Shown here: positions 1-10,191 of the stretch, piece by piece
Layout of the letters: every line of letters starts with the position of its first letter
How positions within the stretch are numbered: the first letter of the stretch is position 1
Made by a program: the position numbers and the translations under genes
Source of the DNA: Candidatus Omnitrophota bacterium
GTDB lineage: Bacteria; Omnitrophota; Gorgyraeia; Duberdicusellales; 4484-171
NCBI GenBank assembly: GCA_018826075.1
Contig: JAHKAJ010000031.1
Location: 1-41,364 of the forward strand
Direction of reading: 5' to 3'
Length of the DNA stretch: 41,364 nucleotides
Notes under the pieces: generated by a model
Told to the model about the DNA's origin: nothing
What the model saw: the letters and a program-made list of their open reading frames with translations, nothing else
Database searches by the model: none

Positions 1-2
1 AA

Positions 3-221
3 AGAAATAAAAGAAAAAAAGCTTTTAAAAACTTTCAGATAAATGATAAAATCTTATCGGCTGCTAAAGCCGACTGCATTGTGATGCATTGTCTTCCGGC
101 TCACCGGGGAGAGGAGATCACTGATTCGGTCATCGAGAGCAAAAATTCGGCAGTATTCTTGCAGGCCGAGAACCGCCTACATGCGGCCAAGGCCATTTTA
201 GTTTATTTATTAAAACCATGA
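3..221 (+). CDS. argF: ornithine carbamoyltransferase, C-terminal end (partial)
   Basis: This is the C-terminal part of an ornithine carbamoyltransferase, which makes citrulline from ornithine and carbamoyl phosphate in arginine synthesis. The gene starts before the window. About 72 codons are visible, in frame from base 3. The key motif is [11 protein letters not shown], the family's ornithine-binding HCLP loop, followed by the usual [21 protein letters not shown] tail that packs the C-terminal helix. The stop codon overlaps the argG start (ATGA), so translation is probably coupled. With argG and argH next, this is the last three steps of arginine synthesis in pathway order. The identity is secure because the HCLP motif and tail are diagnostic; only the missing N-terminal carbamoyl-phosphate domain cannot be checked. 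Confidence 0.93.
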   Translation, partial: RNKRKKAFKNFQINDKILSAAKADCIVMHCLPAHRGEEITDSVIESKNSAVFLQAENRLHAAKAILVYLLKP

Positions 222-1393
222 AAAAAATAGTTTTAGCTTATTCCGGCGGATTGGATACTTCTTGTTGCCTTAAATGGCTTCAAAATAAGGGTTTTGAGGT
301 GATCTGTTTTTCTGCCAATCTGGGCAGTGAATTTTCTCCGGCTGATTTAAAGAAAAGAGCACATCTTTCAGGTGCGGCAAAGACTTACGTCAAGGATTTG
401 CAGAAAGAATTCAGCGATGAGTATGTAGCCCTGGCTTTAAAAGCTGGTGCTATCTATGAAGGAAAGTATGTTTTAAGTACAGCTTTGGGCCGGCCGCTGA
501 TCGCCAAGCACTTGGTGGATATCGCCAGAAAAGAAAAAGCTGATTTTGTGGCTCATGGTTGCACCGGTAAAGGTAATGATCAGGTAAGGTTTGAAGTAAC
601 TACAGCTATATTAGCACCTAAAATAAAAACTATCGCTCCTTTGAGAGAATGGGAGTTGAATTCCCGGGAAGAAGAGATTGATTATGCCAGAAAACACAAG
701 ATCCCGATTAAATCCACCAAGGAAAAACTTTACAGTGTAGATAAGAATATTTGGGGAGTTAGCGTGGAAGGCGGAGCCCTTGAAGATATTGGAAAAGAGC
801 CTCCGGAAAACTCATATTATTTTGTTAAGCCGTTAAAAAAAGCTTTAAACCAAGAGGTCTATTTAGAAATAGAATTTAAGCGGGGGTTGCCGATTAAGCT
901 TAATGGAAAGTCTTTAGATTTTTTAAGCCTGATCAGTAAGTTGAATAAGGCCGGATCCCAATGCGGCGTAGGCCGGACTGATGTTATTGAAGACAGGGTC
1001 ATCGGAATAAAATCACGGGAAATCTACGAAGCTCCGGCAGCCTGGATTCTCCATACTGCTCATAAGGAGCTTGAGGCTTTGACTTTAGACCGGGAAACCT
1101 TATTTTTTAAGGAAGCGATATCTTTTAAGTACGCACAAATAATCTATCAAGGGCTTTGGTTTACCGAGCTTAAAAATTCTTTGGATGCTTTTATAAACCA
1201 GACTCAAAAAGTAGTCAGCGGTACCATCGGAATCAAACTGTATAAAGGCAATATCGTTATTACCAAAAGGATTTCAGTGAATTCTCTCTATAAAAAAGAG
1301 CTGGCTACTTACGGCCGGGGTGATAAATTCGATCGGACCCTGGCTGAGGGGTTTATAAAACTTTGGGCAATACCGTTTCAAGTCAAAAACTAA
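218..1393 (+). CDS. argG: argininosuccinate synthase
   Basis: It joins citrulline and aspartate using ATP to give argininosuccinate in the cytosol. The 391-residue protein is near the normal bacterial length of about 400. The N-terminal PP-loop AYSGGLDTS is at residues 7-15, and the citrulline/aspartate-binding [14 protein letters not shown] at 113-126. Later, [11 protein letters not shown] and [23 protein letters not shown] stretches are typical of the synthase domain. The start ATG overlaps the argF stop by four bases. The gene is followed by a short palindrome that begins at its stop codon, then argH 70 bp on. Nothing looks damaged. Confidence 0.97.
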   Translation: MKKIVLAYSGGLDTSCCLKWLQNKGFEVICFSANLGSEFSPADLKKRAHLSGAAKTYVKDLQKEFSDEYVALALKAGAIYEGKYVLSTALGRPLIAKHLVDIARKEKADFVAHGCTGKGNDQVRFEVTTAILAPKIKTIAPLREWELNSREEEIDYARKHKIPIKSTKEKLYSVDKNIWGVSVEGGALEDIGKEPPENSYYFVKPLKKALNQEVYLEIEFKRGLPIKLNGKSLDFLSLISKLNKAGSQCGVGRTDVIEDRVIGIKSREIYEAPAAWILHTAHKELEALTLDRETLFFKEAISFKYAQIIYQGLWFTELKNSLDAFINQTQKVVSGTIGIKLYKGNIVITKRISVNSLYKKELATYGRGDKFDRTLAEGFIKLWAIPFQVKN

Positions 1394-1415
1394 TCCCGAT
1401 GGGATAATCGGGATT
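1392..1415 (+). repeat. short perfect inverted repeat after argG
   Basis: AATCCCGAT (1392-1400) and ATCGGGATT (1407-1415) form a perfect 9-bp stem around a 6-base loop, starting inside the argG stop codon. It lacks a T-run, so it is not a convincing terminator. It could stabilise the argG end of the mRNA or be a small dispersed palindrome. Confidence 0.6.
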
Positions 1416-1463
1416 TCGCTGAATAACTAAATTAAGGTGCTCAAAAGTTAAGGAGAAAATGAT

Positions 1464-2858
1464 ATGGCTGATAAGCTATGGGGTGGAAGGTTTAAAAAAG
1501 AAGTGAATAAAGATTTTTTTGAATTTCAGAAGTCAATTCATTACGACTACAAGGTTGTTGAATACGATATTTATCATTCGATCATTCATGTCAGTGCTCT
1601 TGAAGAAACCGGGCTTTTAAACAAAGATGAAGCCGCCAAGCTGACTTCGGCGCTAAGCGATATATTCAGTGAGGTGAGAGAGGGGAAATTCAAGCCCAAT
1701 CTCGATTCCGAAGACATACATACTGATATTCAAAACCGGGTTACTAAAAAGCTGGGAGCTCTTGCCCAGAAGCTTCATACTTTACGCTCGCGCAATGACC
1801 AGGTTGTTTTTGATGCTAAGTGGTACTGTTACCGGGAAGGTTTATATATATCCAGCCTGCTTAATGTTATTTTGGCTAATCTTAACCATTTGGGAAATAC
1901 TTACCGGGATGTTTTTTTGCCCGGCTATACCCATACTCAGCGGGCACAGGTGGTTTCTTTTATCCGCTATACCGGCGCTTTCTTTTGCATGCTGGAGAGG
2001 GATTTTGAAAGAATGGATGCTTTTTTGAAAAAGTCATCGATTTATATCGGTTCAGGAGCTTTAGCCGGAAGCACTATCCCTAAGGAGGCTTACAGCGAGG
2101 CTTTGAAAAAGTTTCTTGAAAGTTCCCGGCCGGAACCAAAACATTCTAAATCCTACACGGTTAAAAATCCTCTGGATAACGTTGCCAGCCGCGATTTTGT
2201 GATCGAGTTTTTAAGTATTCTTTCGATACTGCAGATGCATTTGTCACGGATGGCCGAAGATTTTATACTTTATTCGACTAAAGAATTCGGTTTTTTTGAT
2301 TTGCCCGAGGAATATTGCACTGGTTCTTCGTTGATGCCGCATAAGAAAAATCCCGATTTTCTGGAACTTTTAAGGGGTAACACCGGAAAGATCTACGGTA
2401 ATCTGATCTCAGTTTTGACTACCATGAAGGGCTTGCCGCTGACTTACAACCGGGATATGCAGCTGGATAAAGAGCCACTTTTCTCATCGACCGAAGTCTT
2501 GGAGCAGGAACTTAAAATCATAGCCGGCTTGATCAAAGGTTTGAAGTTGAATAAGAACCGGATTCAGCAAGCCTTAGATGATGAAGAACTTTACGCTACT
2601 GAGCTGGTCGAGTTTTTGGTTCATTTAGGGGTTCCTTTTTCCCAGGCTCACACAGCAGTGGGAAAGCTTATCCGTTTTGCCGAAGATAAAAAAATCAAGA
2701 TCAGGGAGATGTCGGATAAGGAGCTAAGAAAATTTGACCAGCACCTTAGCCAACTAAACATAAAGAAAATCATGAATCCGGAATATGCGGTGGCATCAAA
2801 AAAATCGCTTCCGGCCCAGAAATACAGCACTTCTAAGAGATCTCCAAGGTCAAAATAA
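1464..2858 (+). CDS. argH: argininosuccinate lyase
   Basis: It splits argininosuccinate into arginine and fumarate, the last step of arginine synthesis. The 464-residue length is normal for the fumarase/aspartase superfamily. The superfamily signature GSSLMPHKKNPD is at 287-298. RSRNDQV at 108-114 and GYTHTQRAQ at 154-162 are the other conserved substrate-binding blocks. A GGAG-like site sits just before the start, and an out-of-frame ATG lies five bases upstream. The C-terminal end is basic (KRSPRSK). It lies 70 bp after argG and 7 bp before lysA, so it links the arginine genes to the lysine genes in one transcription unit. Confidence 0.97.
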   Translation: MADKLWGGRFKKEVNKDFFEFQKSIHYDYKVVEYDIYHSIIHVSALEETGLLNKDEAAKLTSALSDIFSEVREGKFKPNLDSEDIHTDIQNRVTKKLGALAQKLHTLRSRNDQVVFDAKWYCYREGLYISSLLNVILANLNHLGNTYRDVFLPGYTHTQRAQVVSFIRYTGAFFCMLERDFERMDAFLKKSSIYIGSGALAGSTIPKEAYSEALKKFLESSRPEPKHSKSYTVKNPLDNVASRDFVIEFLSILSILQMHLSRMAEDFILYSTKEFGFFDLPEEYCTGSSLMPHKKNPDFLELLRGNTGKIYGNLISVLTTMKGLPLTYNRDMQLDKEPLFSSTEVLEQELKIIAGLIKGLKLNKNRIQQALDDEELYATELVEFLVHLGVPFSQAHTAVGKLIRFAEDKKIKIREMSDKELRKFDQHLSQLNIKKIMNPEYAVASKKSLPAQKYSTSKRSPRSK

Positions 2859-2865
2859 TTTCATC

Positions 2866-4119
2866 ATGCACGATTTTTGTTTCCGGAAAAATAGCTTATA
2901 TTGCGAGGATTTACCGGTAGCCAGCCTGGCAAAAAGATTCGGTACGCCTCTTTTTGTCTATAGTTCAAAGACCATCATCGACCATTATTCAAAGATCAAG
3001 GCAGCTTTTAAAAAACTTGATCCTTTGATTTGTTATTCAGCCAAAGTGAATTCTAATCTTTCGGTGATGAAGCTTTTGGTGGCCCGGGGCGCTGGCTTAG
3101 ATATCGTTTCCGGCGGCGAACTTTACCGGGCCAGGCTAGTGAATTGCCCGGCTAAAAAAATTGTTTATGCTTCGGTGGGTAAAACTGACCGGGAGATCAA
3201 AGAAGCGATCAGTTATGGCATCTTGATGTTTACCGTTGAGTCTTTGCCTGAATTAGCCCGGATCAACGCCCTAGCTAAAAAATTAAGAACCAAGGTGGAT
3301 ATTGGTTTAAGGTTTAACCCCGAGGTAAAGCCAAAGACCCACAGCTATATTGTTACCGGAGCCAAGGAGACTAAATTCGGCATGGATGCTGACACCTTAA
3401 AGAATATTTTTCTTCGCCGTCGGAGTTATTCTCATCTAAATATAGTGGGAATCCATATTCATGTCGGTTCCCAAATCACCGAAAGTAAGCCTTATCTGGC
3501 CGCGATTAAAAAAGTTAAAATTTTAGTCCAACAGCTTTCTCGGGAAGGCATCAGCCTGAAATTTTTTGATATCGGTGGAGGCCTGGGTATAATCTATGAT
3601 AAAGAGAAGCCGCAGACTGCTAAAACTTTTGCCGAAAAAGTTTTACCGCTACTTAAGGAGATATCTCTAAAGGTCATCCTTGAGCCGGGAAGGTTTATAG
3701 TCGGCAATGCCGGGATCTTAGTCACTAAAGTCCTTTATTTGAAAGATACTTCCAGGAAGAAATTTATTATCGTTGATTCAGGCATGAACGATCTTATCCG
3801 GCCGTCTTTATACGGGGCGTATCATAAAATAGTGCCAGTAAATAAAAATTCGAATTTCGAATTTCGAAATTCGAAATTAGCTGATGTGGTAGGTCCGATC
3901 TGTGAGAGTGGAGATTTTTTGGGTAAAGACAGGGATTTAAATGTCAAAGAAGGTGATTTTTTGGCAGTGATGGCTGCCGGAGCTTATAGTTTCAGCATGA
4001 GTTCGAATTACAATTCGCGGCCGCGGGCCGCTGAAGTCCTGGTCAAAAACGGTAAAGCTTATCTGGTGCGCCGCCGCGAAAGTTATACTGATTTAGTAAA
4101 AGGAGAATCCATCCGTTGA
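2866..4119 (+). CDS. lysA: diaminopimelate decarboxylase
   Basis: It decarboxylates meso-diaminopimelate to lysine, using PLP. I take the ATG at 2866 (417 residues) because MHDFCFRKNSLYCEDLPV matches the usual family start; an in-frame start at 2785 would lie inside argH. PLP lysine K60 sits in CYSAKVNSNL, the glycine-rich FDIGGGLGI at 234-242, EPGR at 273-276, and CESGD at 346-350 (partner-subunit active-site Cys). Residues 326-338 (NKNSNFEFRNSKL) are encoded by a heptamer-type palindromic repeat inserted in a loop just before the GPICESGD motif. The reading frame is intact, so the enzyme is probably active. The stop overlaps the dapF start. Confidence 0.95.
   Translation: MHDFCFRKNSLYCEDLPVASLAKRFGTPLFVYSSKTIIDHYSKIKAAFKKLDPLICYSAKVNSNLSVMKLLVARGAGLDIVSGGELYRARLVNCPAKKIVYASVGKTDREIKEAISYGILMFTVESLPELARINALAKKLRTKVDIGLRFNPEVKPKTHSYIVTGAKETKFGMDADTLKNIFLRRRSYSHLNIVGIHIHVGSQITESKPYLAAIKKVKILVQQLSREGISLKFFDIGGGLGIIYDKEKPQTAKTFAEKVLPLLKEISLKVILEPGRFIVGNAGILVTKVLYLKDTSRKKFIIVDSGMNDLIRPSLYGAYHKIVPVNKNSNFEFRNSKLADVVGPICESGDFLGKDRDLNVKEGDFLAVMAAGAYSFSMSSNYNSRPRAAEVLVKNGKAYLVRRRESYTDLVKGESIR
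3847..3878 (+). repeat. heptamer-phased palindromic repeat inside lysA
   Basis: AATTTCG-type units follow each other with a 7-base period, and bases 3853-3878 form a perfect 26-bp palindrome. The element is read through in frame as part of LysA. Similar heptamer-phased patches occur near 9797, 10191 and 21819. Because the rest of LysA is well conserved, this looks like a later insertion into a loop. Confidence 0.75.
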
Positions 4120-4931
4120 AGATAATAGAGTTCTATAAATTACAGGCTTCCGGTAATGATTTTATCTTAATCGATAACCGTAAGCTAAAAATAACCAGCG
4201 GCCGCTTAAAGGCGATAGCCAGGAATTACTGCCGGAGAAAACTCAGCATCGGCGCCGATGGTTTACTGGTGATCGAGCCTTCCAAGAAAGCCTTATTCAA
4301 AATGAGGATTTTTAACGTTGACGGTTCAGAGGCCCAAATGTGTGGAAACGGCGCCCGCTGCAGTGCTTTCTGGTATGCCTTAAAAGGTAAACCAGCTAAA
4401 AATATCCGGTTTGAAACTAAGGCCGGGATAATCGAATCCCGGGTAGGCCAGGAAAGTGTGACCATTAAGCTTTCTGACCCTAAAAATATCCGTCTGCAGA
4501 TGCCGATCAATGTTTTAGGCAGAAAAATAAAGGTCGATTTTATTAATTCCGGGGTGCCCCATGCAGTTATTTTTGTAGAGGGCTTAGCCAAGATCAAGGT
4601 TGAAGCTATCGGCCGGGCAGTGCGTTTTCATAAAAGTTTTAAGCCTTCAGGAACTAACGTTGACTTCGTTGAGCTTTTGAGTGCTGAAACGATAGCTTTG
4701 AGGACTTATGAAAGAGGAGTTGAAGCTGAAACTTTAGCCTGCGGCACCGGTTCGGTTGCCGCGGCAATAATCTCGGTTGCCAAGTTAAAACTTAATAGCA
4801 GAAAAATAAACGTTTTAACCCGCGGCGGTGAAATATTAAAAGTTTATTTTGATAAACAGGGCCAAAAATTCACTAAAGTCTGGTTAGAAGGTAAAGCCAA
4901 TTTGGTTTATAAGGGGGGTATTTATGTTTAA
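4116..4931 (+). CDS. dapF: diaminopimelate epimerase
   Basis: It converts LL-diaminopimelate to meso-diaminopimelate, the form used in peptidoglycan and by LysA. The protein has 271 residues, normal for the family. The two catalytic cysteines are visible: C76 in MCGNGARC and C210 in ACGTGS. FYKLQASGNDFILIDN at the N-terminus is the family signature. The start is TTG, overlapping the lysA stop (TTGA), with AGGAG about ten bases upstream. The end overlaps dapA by 8 bp. Tight overlaps on both sides suggest coupled translation with lysA and dapA. Confidence 0.95.
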   Translation: MKIIEFYKLQASGNDFILIDNRKLKITSGRLKAIARNYCRRKLSIGADGLLVIEPSKKALFKMRIFNVDGSEAQMCGNGARCSAFWYALKGKPAKNIRFETKAGIIESRVGQESVTIKLSDPKNIRLQMPINVLGRKIKVDFINSGVPHAVIFVEGLAKIKVEAIGRAVRFHKSFKPSGTNVDFVELLSAETIALRTYERGVEAETLACGTGSVAAAIISVAKLKLNSRKINVLTRGGEILKVYFDKQGQKFTKVWLEGKANLVYKGGIYV

Positions 4932-5802
4932 AGGCTCAATCGTAGCCATAGTCACACCGTTTAAAGATGACAAAGTCGATGAAAAAGTACTAAAAGATCT
5001 AGTCGAATTTCAGATTAAAAACTCGACTTCGGGAATCGTTCCCTGCGGGACTACCGGTGAGTCGGCTACCTTGACTTATCAGGAGCATGATAGAGTTATT
5101 GAAATTATTGTCGAACAGACCAGGCAAAGAGTTCCGGTAATTGCCGGGACTGGTTCAAACTCTACACAGGAAGCAATAACCCTGACCAAGCACGCGGCCA
5201 GAGTCGGAGCCAGCGCGTCATTACAGGTAGTTCCTTATTATAACCGCCCGACCCAAAAGGGGCTCTATGAACATTTTAAAGCTATTGCTGAAAGTGTGGA
5301 TATCCCGATAATCCTTTATAATATTGCTTCCCGGACCGGAGTAAATATGGAACCGGAAACTATCGCTAAATTAGCTAAGGATTGCCGAAATATAGTCGGA
5401 GTAAAAGAAGCTTCGGGAAGCCTGGAACAGATGTCCAGGGTAAGGTTGGCTTGCGGTGAGGGGTTCTATTTACTTTCCGGAGACGATGCCCTGACTTTGC
5501 CGGCTTTAAGCATAGGCGCCAGCGGAGTCATTTCAGTAGTGGCTAATATTGTTCCTAAGGATGTAGCCAGTTTAGTCAGCGAATTCCAAAAGGGCAATAT
5601 TGAGAAGGCTGAAAAATTACACTATAAGTTGCTGCCGCTGGTTAAGGCGATGTTTTTAGAAACTAATCCCATACCGCTTAAAACTGCCATGGGTTTATTG
5701 GGGGTTTGCCAACCGGACCTGCGGTTGCCGATGTGCGCTATCGCCGATGATAACCTGAACAAGCTTAAAAAAGCTTTAGGGGATTACGGGTTGTTGGATT
5801 AA
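4924..5802 (+). CDS. dapA: 4-hydroxy-tetrahydrodipicolinate synthase
   Basis: It condenses pyruvate with aspartate semialdehyde, the first committed step of the diaminopimelate/lysine pathway. The 292-residue (beta/alpha)8 protein has CGTTGES at 41-47 (Thr pair of the proton relay), the tyrosines of PYYNRPTQKG and LYNIASRTGV (Y132), and Schiff-base lysine K161 in GVKEASG. The gene starts inside the last codons of dapF, with a GGGGG stretch as the likely ribosome site. dapB follows after 6 bp. Confidence 0.97.
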   Translation: MFKGSIVAIVTPFKDDKVDEKVLKDLVEFQIKNSTSGIVPCGTTGESATLTYQEHDRVIEIIVEQTRQRVPVIAGTGSNSTQEAITLTKHAARVGASASLQVVPYYNRPTQKGLYEHFKAIAESVDIPIILYNIASRTGVNMEPETIAKLAKDCRNIVGVKEASGSLEQMSRVRLACGEGFYLLSGDDALTLPALSIGASGVISVVANIVPKDVASLVSEFQKGNIEKAEKLHYKLLPLVKAMFLETNPIPLKTAMGLLGVCQPDLRLPMCAIADDNLNKLKKALGDYGLLD

Positions 5803-5808
5803 ACAATT

Positions 5809-6534
5809 ATGATCAAGTTAGGAATTTCTGGTTTTTGCGGAAAAATGGGCCAGCGTATAGTTGCTTTGGCTAAGGATGATAAAAATCTTAAAATAATTTT
5901 TGGCCTGGAAGATAAAAATCATCCTCAAATCGGCAAAATGGTCGAAGGAGTCAAAGTAACCGCTGATCGCAGCCAAATCAAAGATTGCGATTGCCTGATT
6001 GACTTTAGTTCTCCCCAGGCTTTGCCTGAGAATATCCGTTGCCTCAGACAGTTTAAAAAAACTGCGGTTATCGGGACCACTGGTTTAAACCAGGACGATT
6101 TAGTGATTATAAAGGACGCGGCTAAGGATATAGCAGTAGTTTTTTCACCGAATATGAGCATAGGGGTAAATGTTTTATTCCGGTTGCTTAAAGAAGCCTC
6201 GAAAGCTCTCAAAGGCTATGCAGCCGCAATTGAAGAGACCCATCATATTCACAAAAAAGATTCTCCTTCGGGAACCGCCAAGGAGATAGCCAGGATTATC
6301 AATCAATACGGTTTTGAGATTAAGACCGAAGATATCGGTTCAAAGCGTCAGGGTGAGGTTGTCGGCGACCATAAAGTTATTTTTGCCAGCCAGGTTGACA
6401 GATTGGAACTGTTTCATTCAGCTAAAACCCGGGATATCTTTGTTCAAGGCGCTTTAGCCGCTGCCAGTTGGGTTGTCAACAAGCCAGCCGGGTTATATTC
6501 TATTGAGGATGTGTTATTTGATGAGAAAGATTAA
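5809..6534 (+). CDS. dapB: 4-hydroxy-tetrahydrodipicolinate reductase
   Basis: It reduces the DapA product to tetrahydrodipicolinate with NAD(P)H. The nucleotide-binding loop SGFCGKMGQ is at 7-15. The catalytic/substrate block EETHHIHKKDSPSGTA at 142-157 holds the His pair and the Lys. At 241 residues it is somewhat shorter than the E. coli enzyme (about 270), a common size in deep-branching bacteria. The end overlaps dapL by 14 bp, which fits the reductase passing its product to DapL. Confidence 0.96.
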   Translation: MIKLGISGFCGKMGQRIVALAKDDKNLKIIFGLEDKNHPQIGKMVEGVKVTADRSQIKDCDCLIDFSSPQALPENIRCLRQFKKTAVIGTTGLNQDDLVIIKDAAKDIAVVFSPNMSIGVNVLFRLLKEASKALKGYAAAIEETHHIHKKDSPSGTAKEIARIINQYGFEIKTEDIGSKRQGEVVGDHKVIFASQVDRLELFHSAKTRDIFVQGALAAASWVVNKPAGLYSIEDVLFDEKD

Positions 6535-7669
6535 GATTTCCAACCGTTTAAAAAATTTTCCGCCTTATTTATTTGCTGAGATCGACCGGAAAAAATTTCA
6601 GCTTAAAGAAAAGGGAGTCAAGTTCGTTGATTTAAGTATCGGCGATCCCGATATTTTAGCTCCCCAAGCTGTGGTCGATGCCCTCTATAGTTCAGCCAGG
6701 ATAAAAGCTAATCAAAAATATGCCCTTGATCAGGGAAGTCCGAGTTTGCGCCAGAGCATTAAAGGCTGGTTTGCCGGCCGTTTCGGAGTTTGCTTAGACC
6801 AAAACAAGGAGATAGTCCCTTTAATCGGTTCAAAAGAAGGTTTGGTGCATTTACCTTTAGCTTTTGTGAACCGCGGGGAATATGTGATTTGTCCTTCTCC
6901 GGGTTATCCCGGCTATCGCAGTGCAGCCCGCTTTGTCGAAGCGAAAATCCATGAATTGCCGTTATTAGAAAAAAATAATTTCCTGCCGGATCTGGCAAAA
7001 ATACCTCTAACCGTGCGCAATAAGGCAAAATTGATCTATGTAAATTATCCCAATAACCCTACCAGCGTTTTAGCCCCGAAAGCTTTTTTAAAAACACTGG
7101 TTGATTTCTGTTCTAAATACGGAATAATCCTGGCTTATGACAATGCTTATTCGGAGATGTATTTTGATTCAAAGCCTAAGAGTATTTTAGAAATCAGCGC
7201 CGCTAAGGAGATCGCCGTTGAATTTCACTCTTTTTCTAAAACTTTTTGTATGACCGGATTTAGGATCGGCTGGGCCGCCGGAAATCAGGATTTGTTAGCC
7301 GGGCTGCTTAAAGTAAAGACTAATATCGATTCGGGGATTTTCACCGCTATTCAGGATTCAGCCAAAATAGCTTTGGATACCCAAGGCAAATACGCTGATG
7401 ATTTACGTAAGGCCTTCAAAGAAAGACGGGATGTTTTCGTCAAAAATCTAGATAAAGCCGGCATCAAAAAATATTATGCCCAGGCAACATTTTATGTTTG
7501 GGCTAAAATCCCCGCGGGGTTTGAGTCTTCGCTGGACTACTGCGATTACCTGCTTACTAAGAAAAATATCGTGGCTACGCCCGGGGTAGGCTTTGGTTCT
7601 TTCGGCCGAGGCTTTGTCCGTTTTGCCTTGACTGTGGATAAAAATATTTTAGAAAAAGTGAGGTTATAG
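6521..7669 (+). CDS. dapL: LL-diaminopimelate aminotransferase
   Basis: This class I/II PLP aminotransferase most likely turns tetrahydrodipicolinate directly into LL-diaminopimelate. I use the ATG at 6521 (382 residues), since RLKNFPPYLFAEIDRKK is the family's usual start; an in-frame start at 6473 would lie inside dapB. PLP lysine is about residue 240 in SFSKTFCMTGFRIGW, and NYPNNPTS is about 175-182. GSKEGLVHLPLAFVN and SPGYPGY match DapL rather than aspartate aminotransferases. No dapC, dapD or dapE is seen, so dapA-dapB-dapL-dapF-lysA makes a complete short pathway. Assignment to DapL over a generic aminotransferase rests on these motifs plus context. Confidence 0.9.
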   Translation: MRKIKISNRLKNFPPYLFAEIDRKKFQLKEKGVKFVDLSIGDPDILAPQAVVDALYSSARIKANQKYALDQGSPSLRQSIKGWFAGRFGVCLDQNKEIVPLIGSKEGLVHLPLAFVNRGEYVICPSPGYPGYRSAARFVEAKIHELPLLEKNNFLPDLAKIPLTVRNKAKLIYVNYPNNPTSVLAPKAFLKTLVDFCSKYGIILAYDNAYSEMYFDSKPKSILEISAAKEIAVEFHSFSKTFCMTGFRIGWAAGNQDLLAGLLKVKTNIDSGIFTAIQDSAKIALDTQGKYADDLRKAFKERRDVFVKNLDKAGIKKYYAQATFYVWAKIPAGFESSLDYCDYLLTKKNIVATPGVGFGSFGRGFVRFALTVDKNILEKVRL

Positions 7670-8218
7670 ATGGTTAAAAAGAGCAGTTCCTTTGTAGGGG
7701 CTGCAGGTCTGCAGCCCCTACTGTTATTGATTCTATTGTTTATCGGTTTCGATGTCTTTGCCTTAAACGTTACCAGTGACGCTTTCCAACACAATGGTTA
7801 CATCCCTGATCGCTACAGCTGCGATGCCCAAGGTTTTTCACCTTCGCTTTCCTGGGATGATGTTCCCTCGGGTACGAAAAGCTTTGTCTTGATCTGCGAG
7901 GATCCTGATGCCCCGTTTAAGATTTGGGTTCACTGGGTGATTTTTAATATACCGGCTGAAGTAAAGTCTTTAAAAGAAAATATCAGCCCTGATGAGTTAA
8001 AAAAGACAGGAATCGTCCAGGGTAATAATGATTTTGGAACCCTGGGCTATCGGGGGCCCTGTCCGCCGCAAGGAAAGCCTCACCGTTACTTTTTCAATCT
8101 TTACGCTTTGGATACTGTCCTTTCTTTGGATGAAGGGGCAACTAAGAGTCAGTTAATAACAGCAATGCAGGGACACATTATCGCCGAAAGTAAGATAACC
8201 GCTTCTTACCAGCGTTGA
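7670..8218 (+). CDS. secreted YbhB/YbcL-family (PEBP/Raf kinase inhibitor-like) protein
   Basis: This is a phosphatidylethanolamine-binding-protein-like domain of unknown bacterial role. The 182-residue protein starts with a signal peptide (basic MVKK, hydrophobic core through about residue 30, likely cleavage after DVFA). Family motifs are SLSWDDVP, CEDPDAP, WVHWVIFNIP, and GYRGPCPP.GKPHRYFFNLYALD. The start codon directly follows the dapL stop. Residues 9-18 of the signal peptide are encoded by a perfect GTAGGGG-headed palindrome (7694-7721), so a mobile repeat has been built into the export signal. Substrate and function are unknown. Confidence 0.88.
   Translation: MVKKSSSFVGAAGLQPLLLLILLFIGFDVFALNVTSDAFQHNGYIPDRYSCDAQGFSPSLSWDDVPSGTKSFVLICEDPDAPFKIWVHWVIFNIPAEVKSLKENISPDELKKTGIVQGNNDFGTLGYRGPCPPQGKPHRYFFNLYALDTVLSLDEGATKSQLITAMQGHIIAESKITASYQR
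7694..7721 (+). repeat. REP-like palindrome (GTAGGGG head) inside the PEBP signal-peptide region
   Basis: GTAGGGGCTGCAG at 7694-7706 is followed by a 2-base spacer and its exact complement CTGCAGCCCCTAC at 7709-7721. The GTAGGGG/CCCCTAC ends match the palindromes near the RAYT at 40664, although the inner stem differs. Mobilisation by a RAYT is an inference from that resemblance. Confidence 0.8.
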
Positions 8219-9782
<1,564 letters not shown>

Positions 9783-9796
9783 GCAGTTAAAATACA

Positions 9797-9833
9797 GTAT
9801 CCGTATTCCGTCGTCCGTATCCCGTATATCGTA
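9797..9833 (+). repeat. degenerate heptamer tandem repeat, left of the four-helix-bundle gene
   Basis: Units such as GTATCCG, TATTCCG, TCGTCCG, TATCCCG and TATATCG follow with a 7-base period. The 11-mer CCGTATTCCGT (9801-9811) is the exact complement of ACGGAATACGG (10205-10215) on the other side of the gene. Confidence 0.7.
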
Positions 9834-9834
9834 G

Positions 9835-10191
9835 ATGGAAAAGATAAGAAATTTCAGGGATTTGAAGATATGGCAAGTTGGTATAGAAATAGTAGAAGAT
9901 GTCTATAGATTAACAAAGTTATTTCCTAGAAATGAAGAATTTGGTTTAGTAACACAAATGCAAAGATCCTCCGTATCAATACCTTCGAATATAGCAGAAG
10001 GATTTGGAAGGAGGCATAATAAAGAATACAAACAGTTTCTATATGTTGCTATTGGTTCATGTTCGGAATTGGAAACTCAAATAGAGATAGCCTTCAGGCT
10101 TAAATATATACTTGAAAATACGAAAGACGATTTATTGGAGAAAATAAATCATACCACGCGTATGATTATGAATTTACTTAAGCTTCTTTAA
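9835..10191 (+). CDS. four-helix-bundle protein (S23/IVP family)
   Basis: This 118-residue protein belongs to the four-helix-bundle family first seen in 23S rRNA intervening sequences and related to Avd of diversity-generating retroelements. Supporting blocks are FRDLKIWQVGIEIVEDVYRLT, MQRSSVSIPSNIAEGFGRR, EYKQFLYVAIGSCSELETQIEIA and the closing helix MIMNLLKLL. The function of stand-alone members is not established; nucleic-acid binding is suspected. No reverse transcriptase or 23S rRNA gene is in the window. The gene is AT-richer than its neighbours and sits between inverted heptamer repeats, which suggests it arrived as a cassette. Confidence 0.85.
   Translation: MEKIRNFRDLKIWQVGIEIVEDVYRLTKLFPRNEEFGLVTQMQRSSVSIPSNIAEGFGRRHNKEYKQFLYVAIGSCSELETQIEIAFRLKYILENTKDDLLEKINHTTRMIMNLLKLL

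Noticed and set aside
1392..1415. Hairpin after argG as a transcription terminator
   Set aside because: No T-run follows, and argH continues in the same direction with no obvious new promoter.
2785..2865. An upstream in-frame lysA start inside argH
   Set aside because: The extra residues (RWHQKNRFRPRN...) are the argH tail in another frame and do not resemble LysA; ATG 2866 matches the family start.
9835..10191. The four-helix-bundle protein as Avd of a diversity-generating retroelement acting on the prepilins
   Set aside because: No reverse transcriptase and no template/variable repeat pair with adenine-biased changes is visible; the divergence among prepilins spreads over the whole 3' part.
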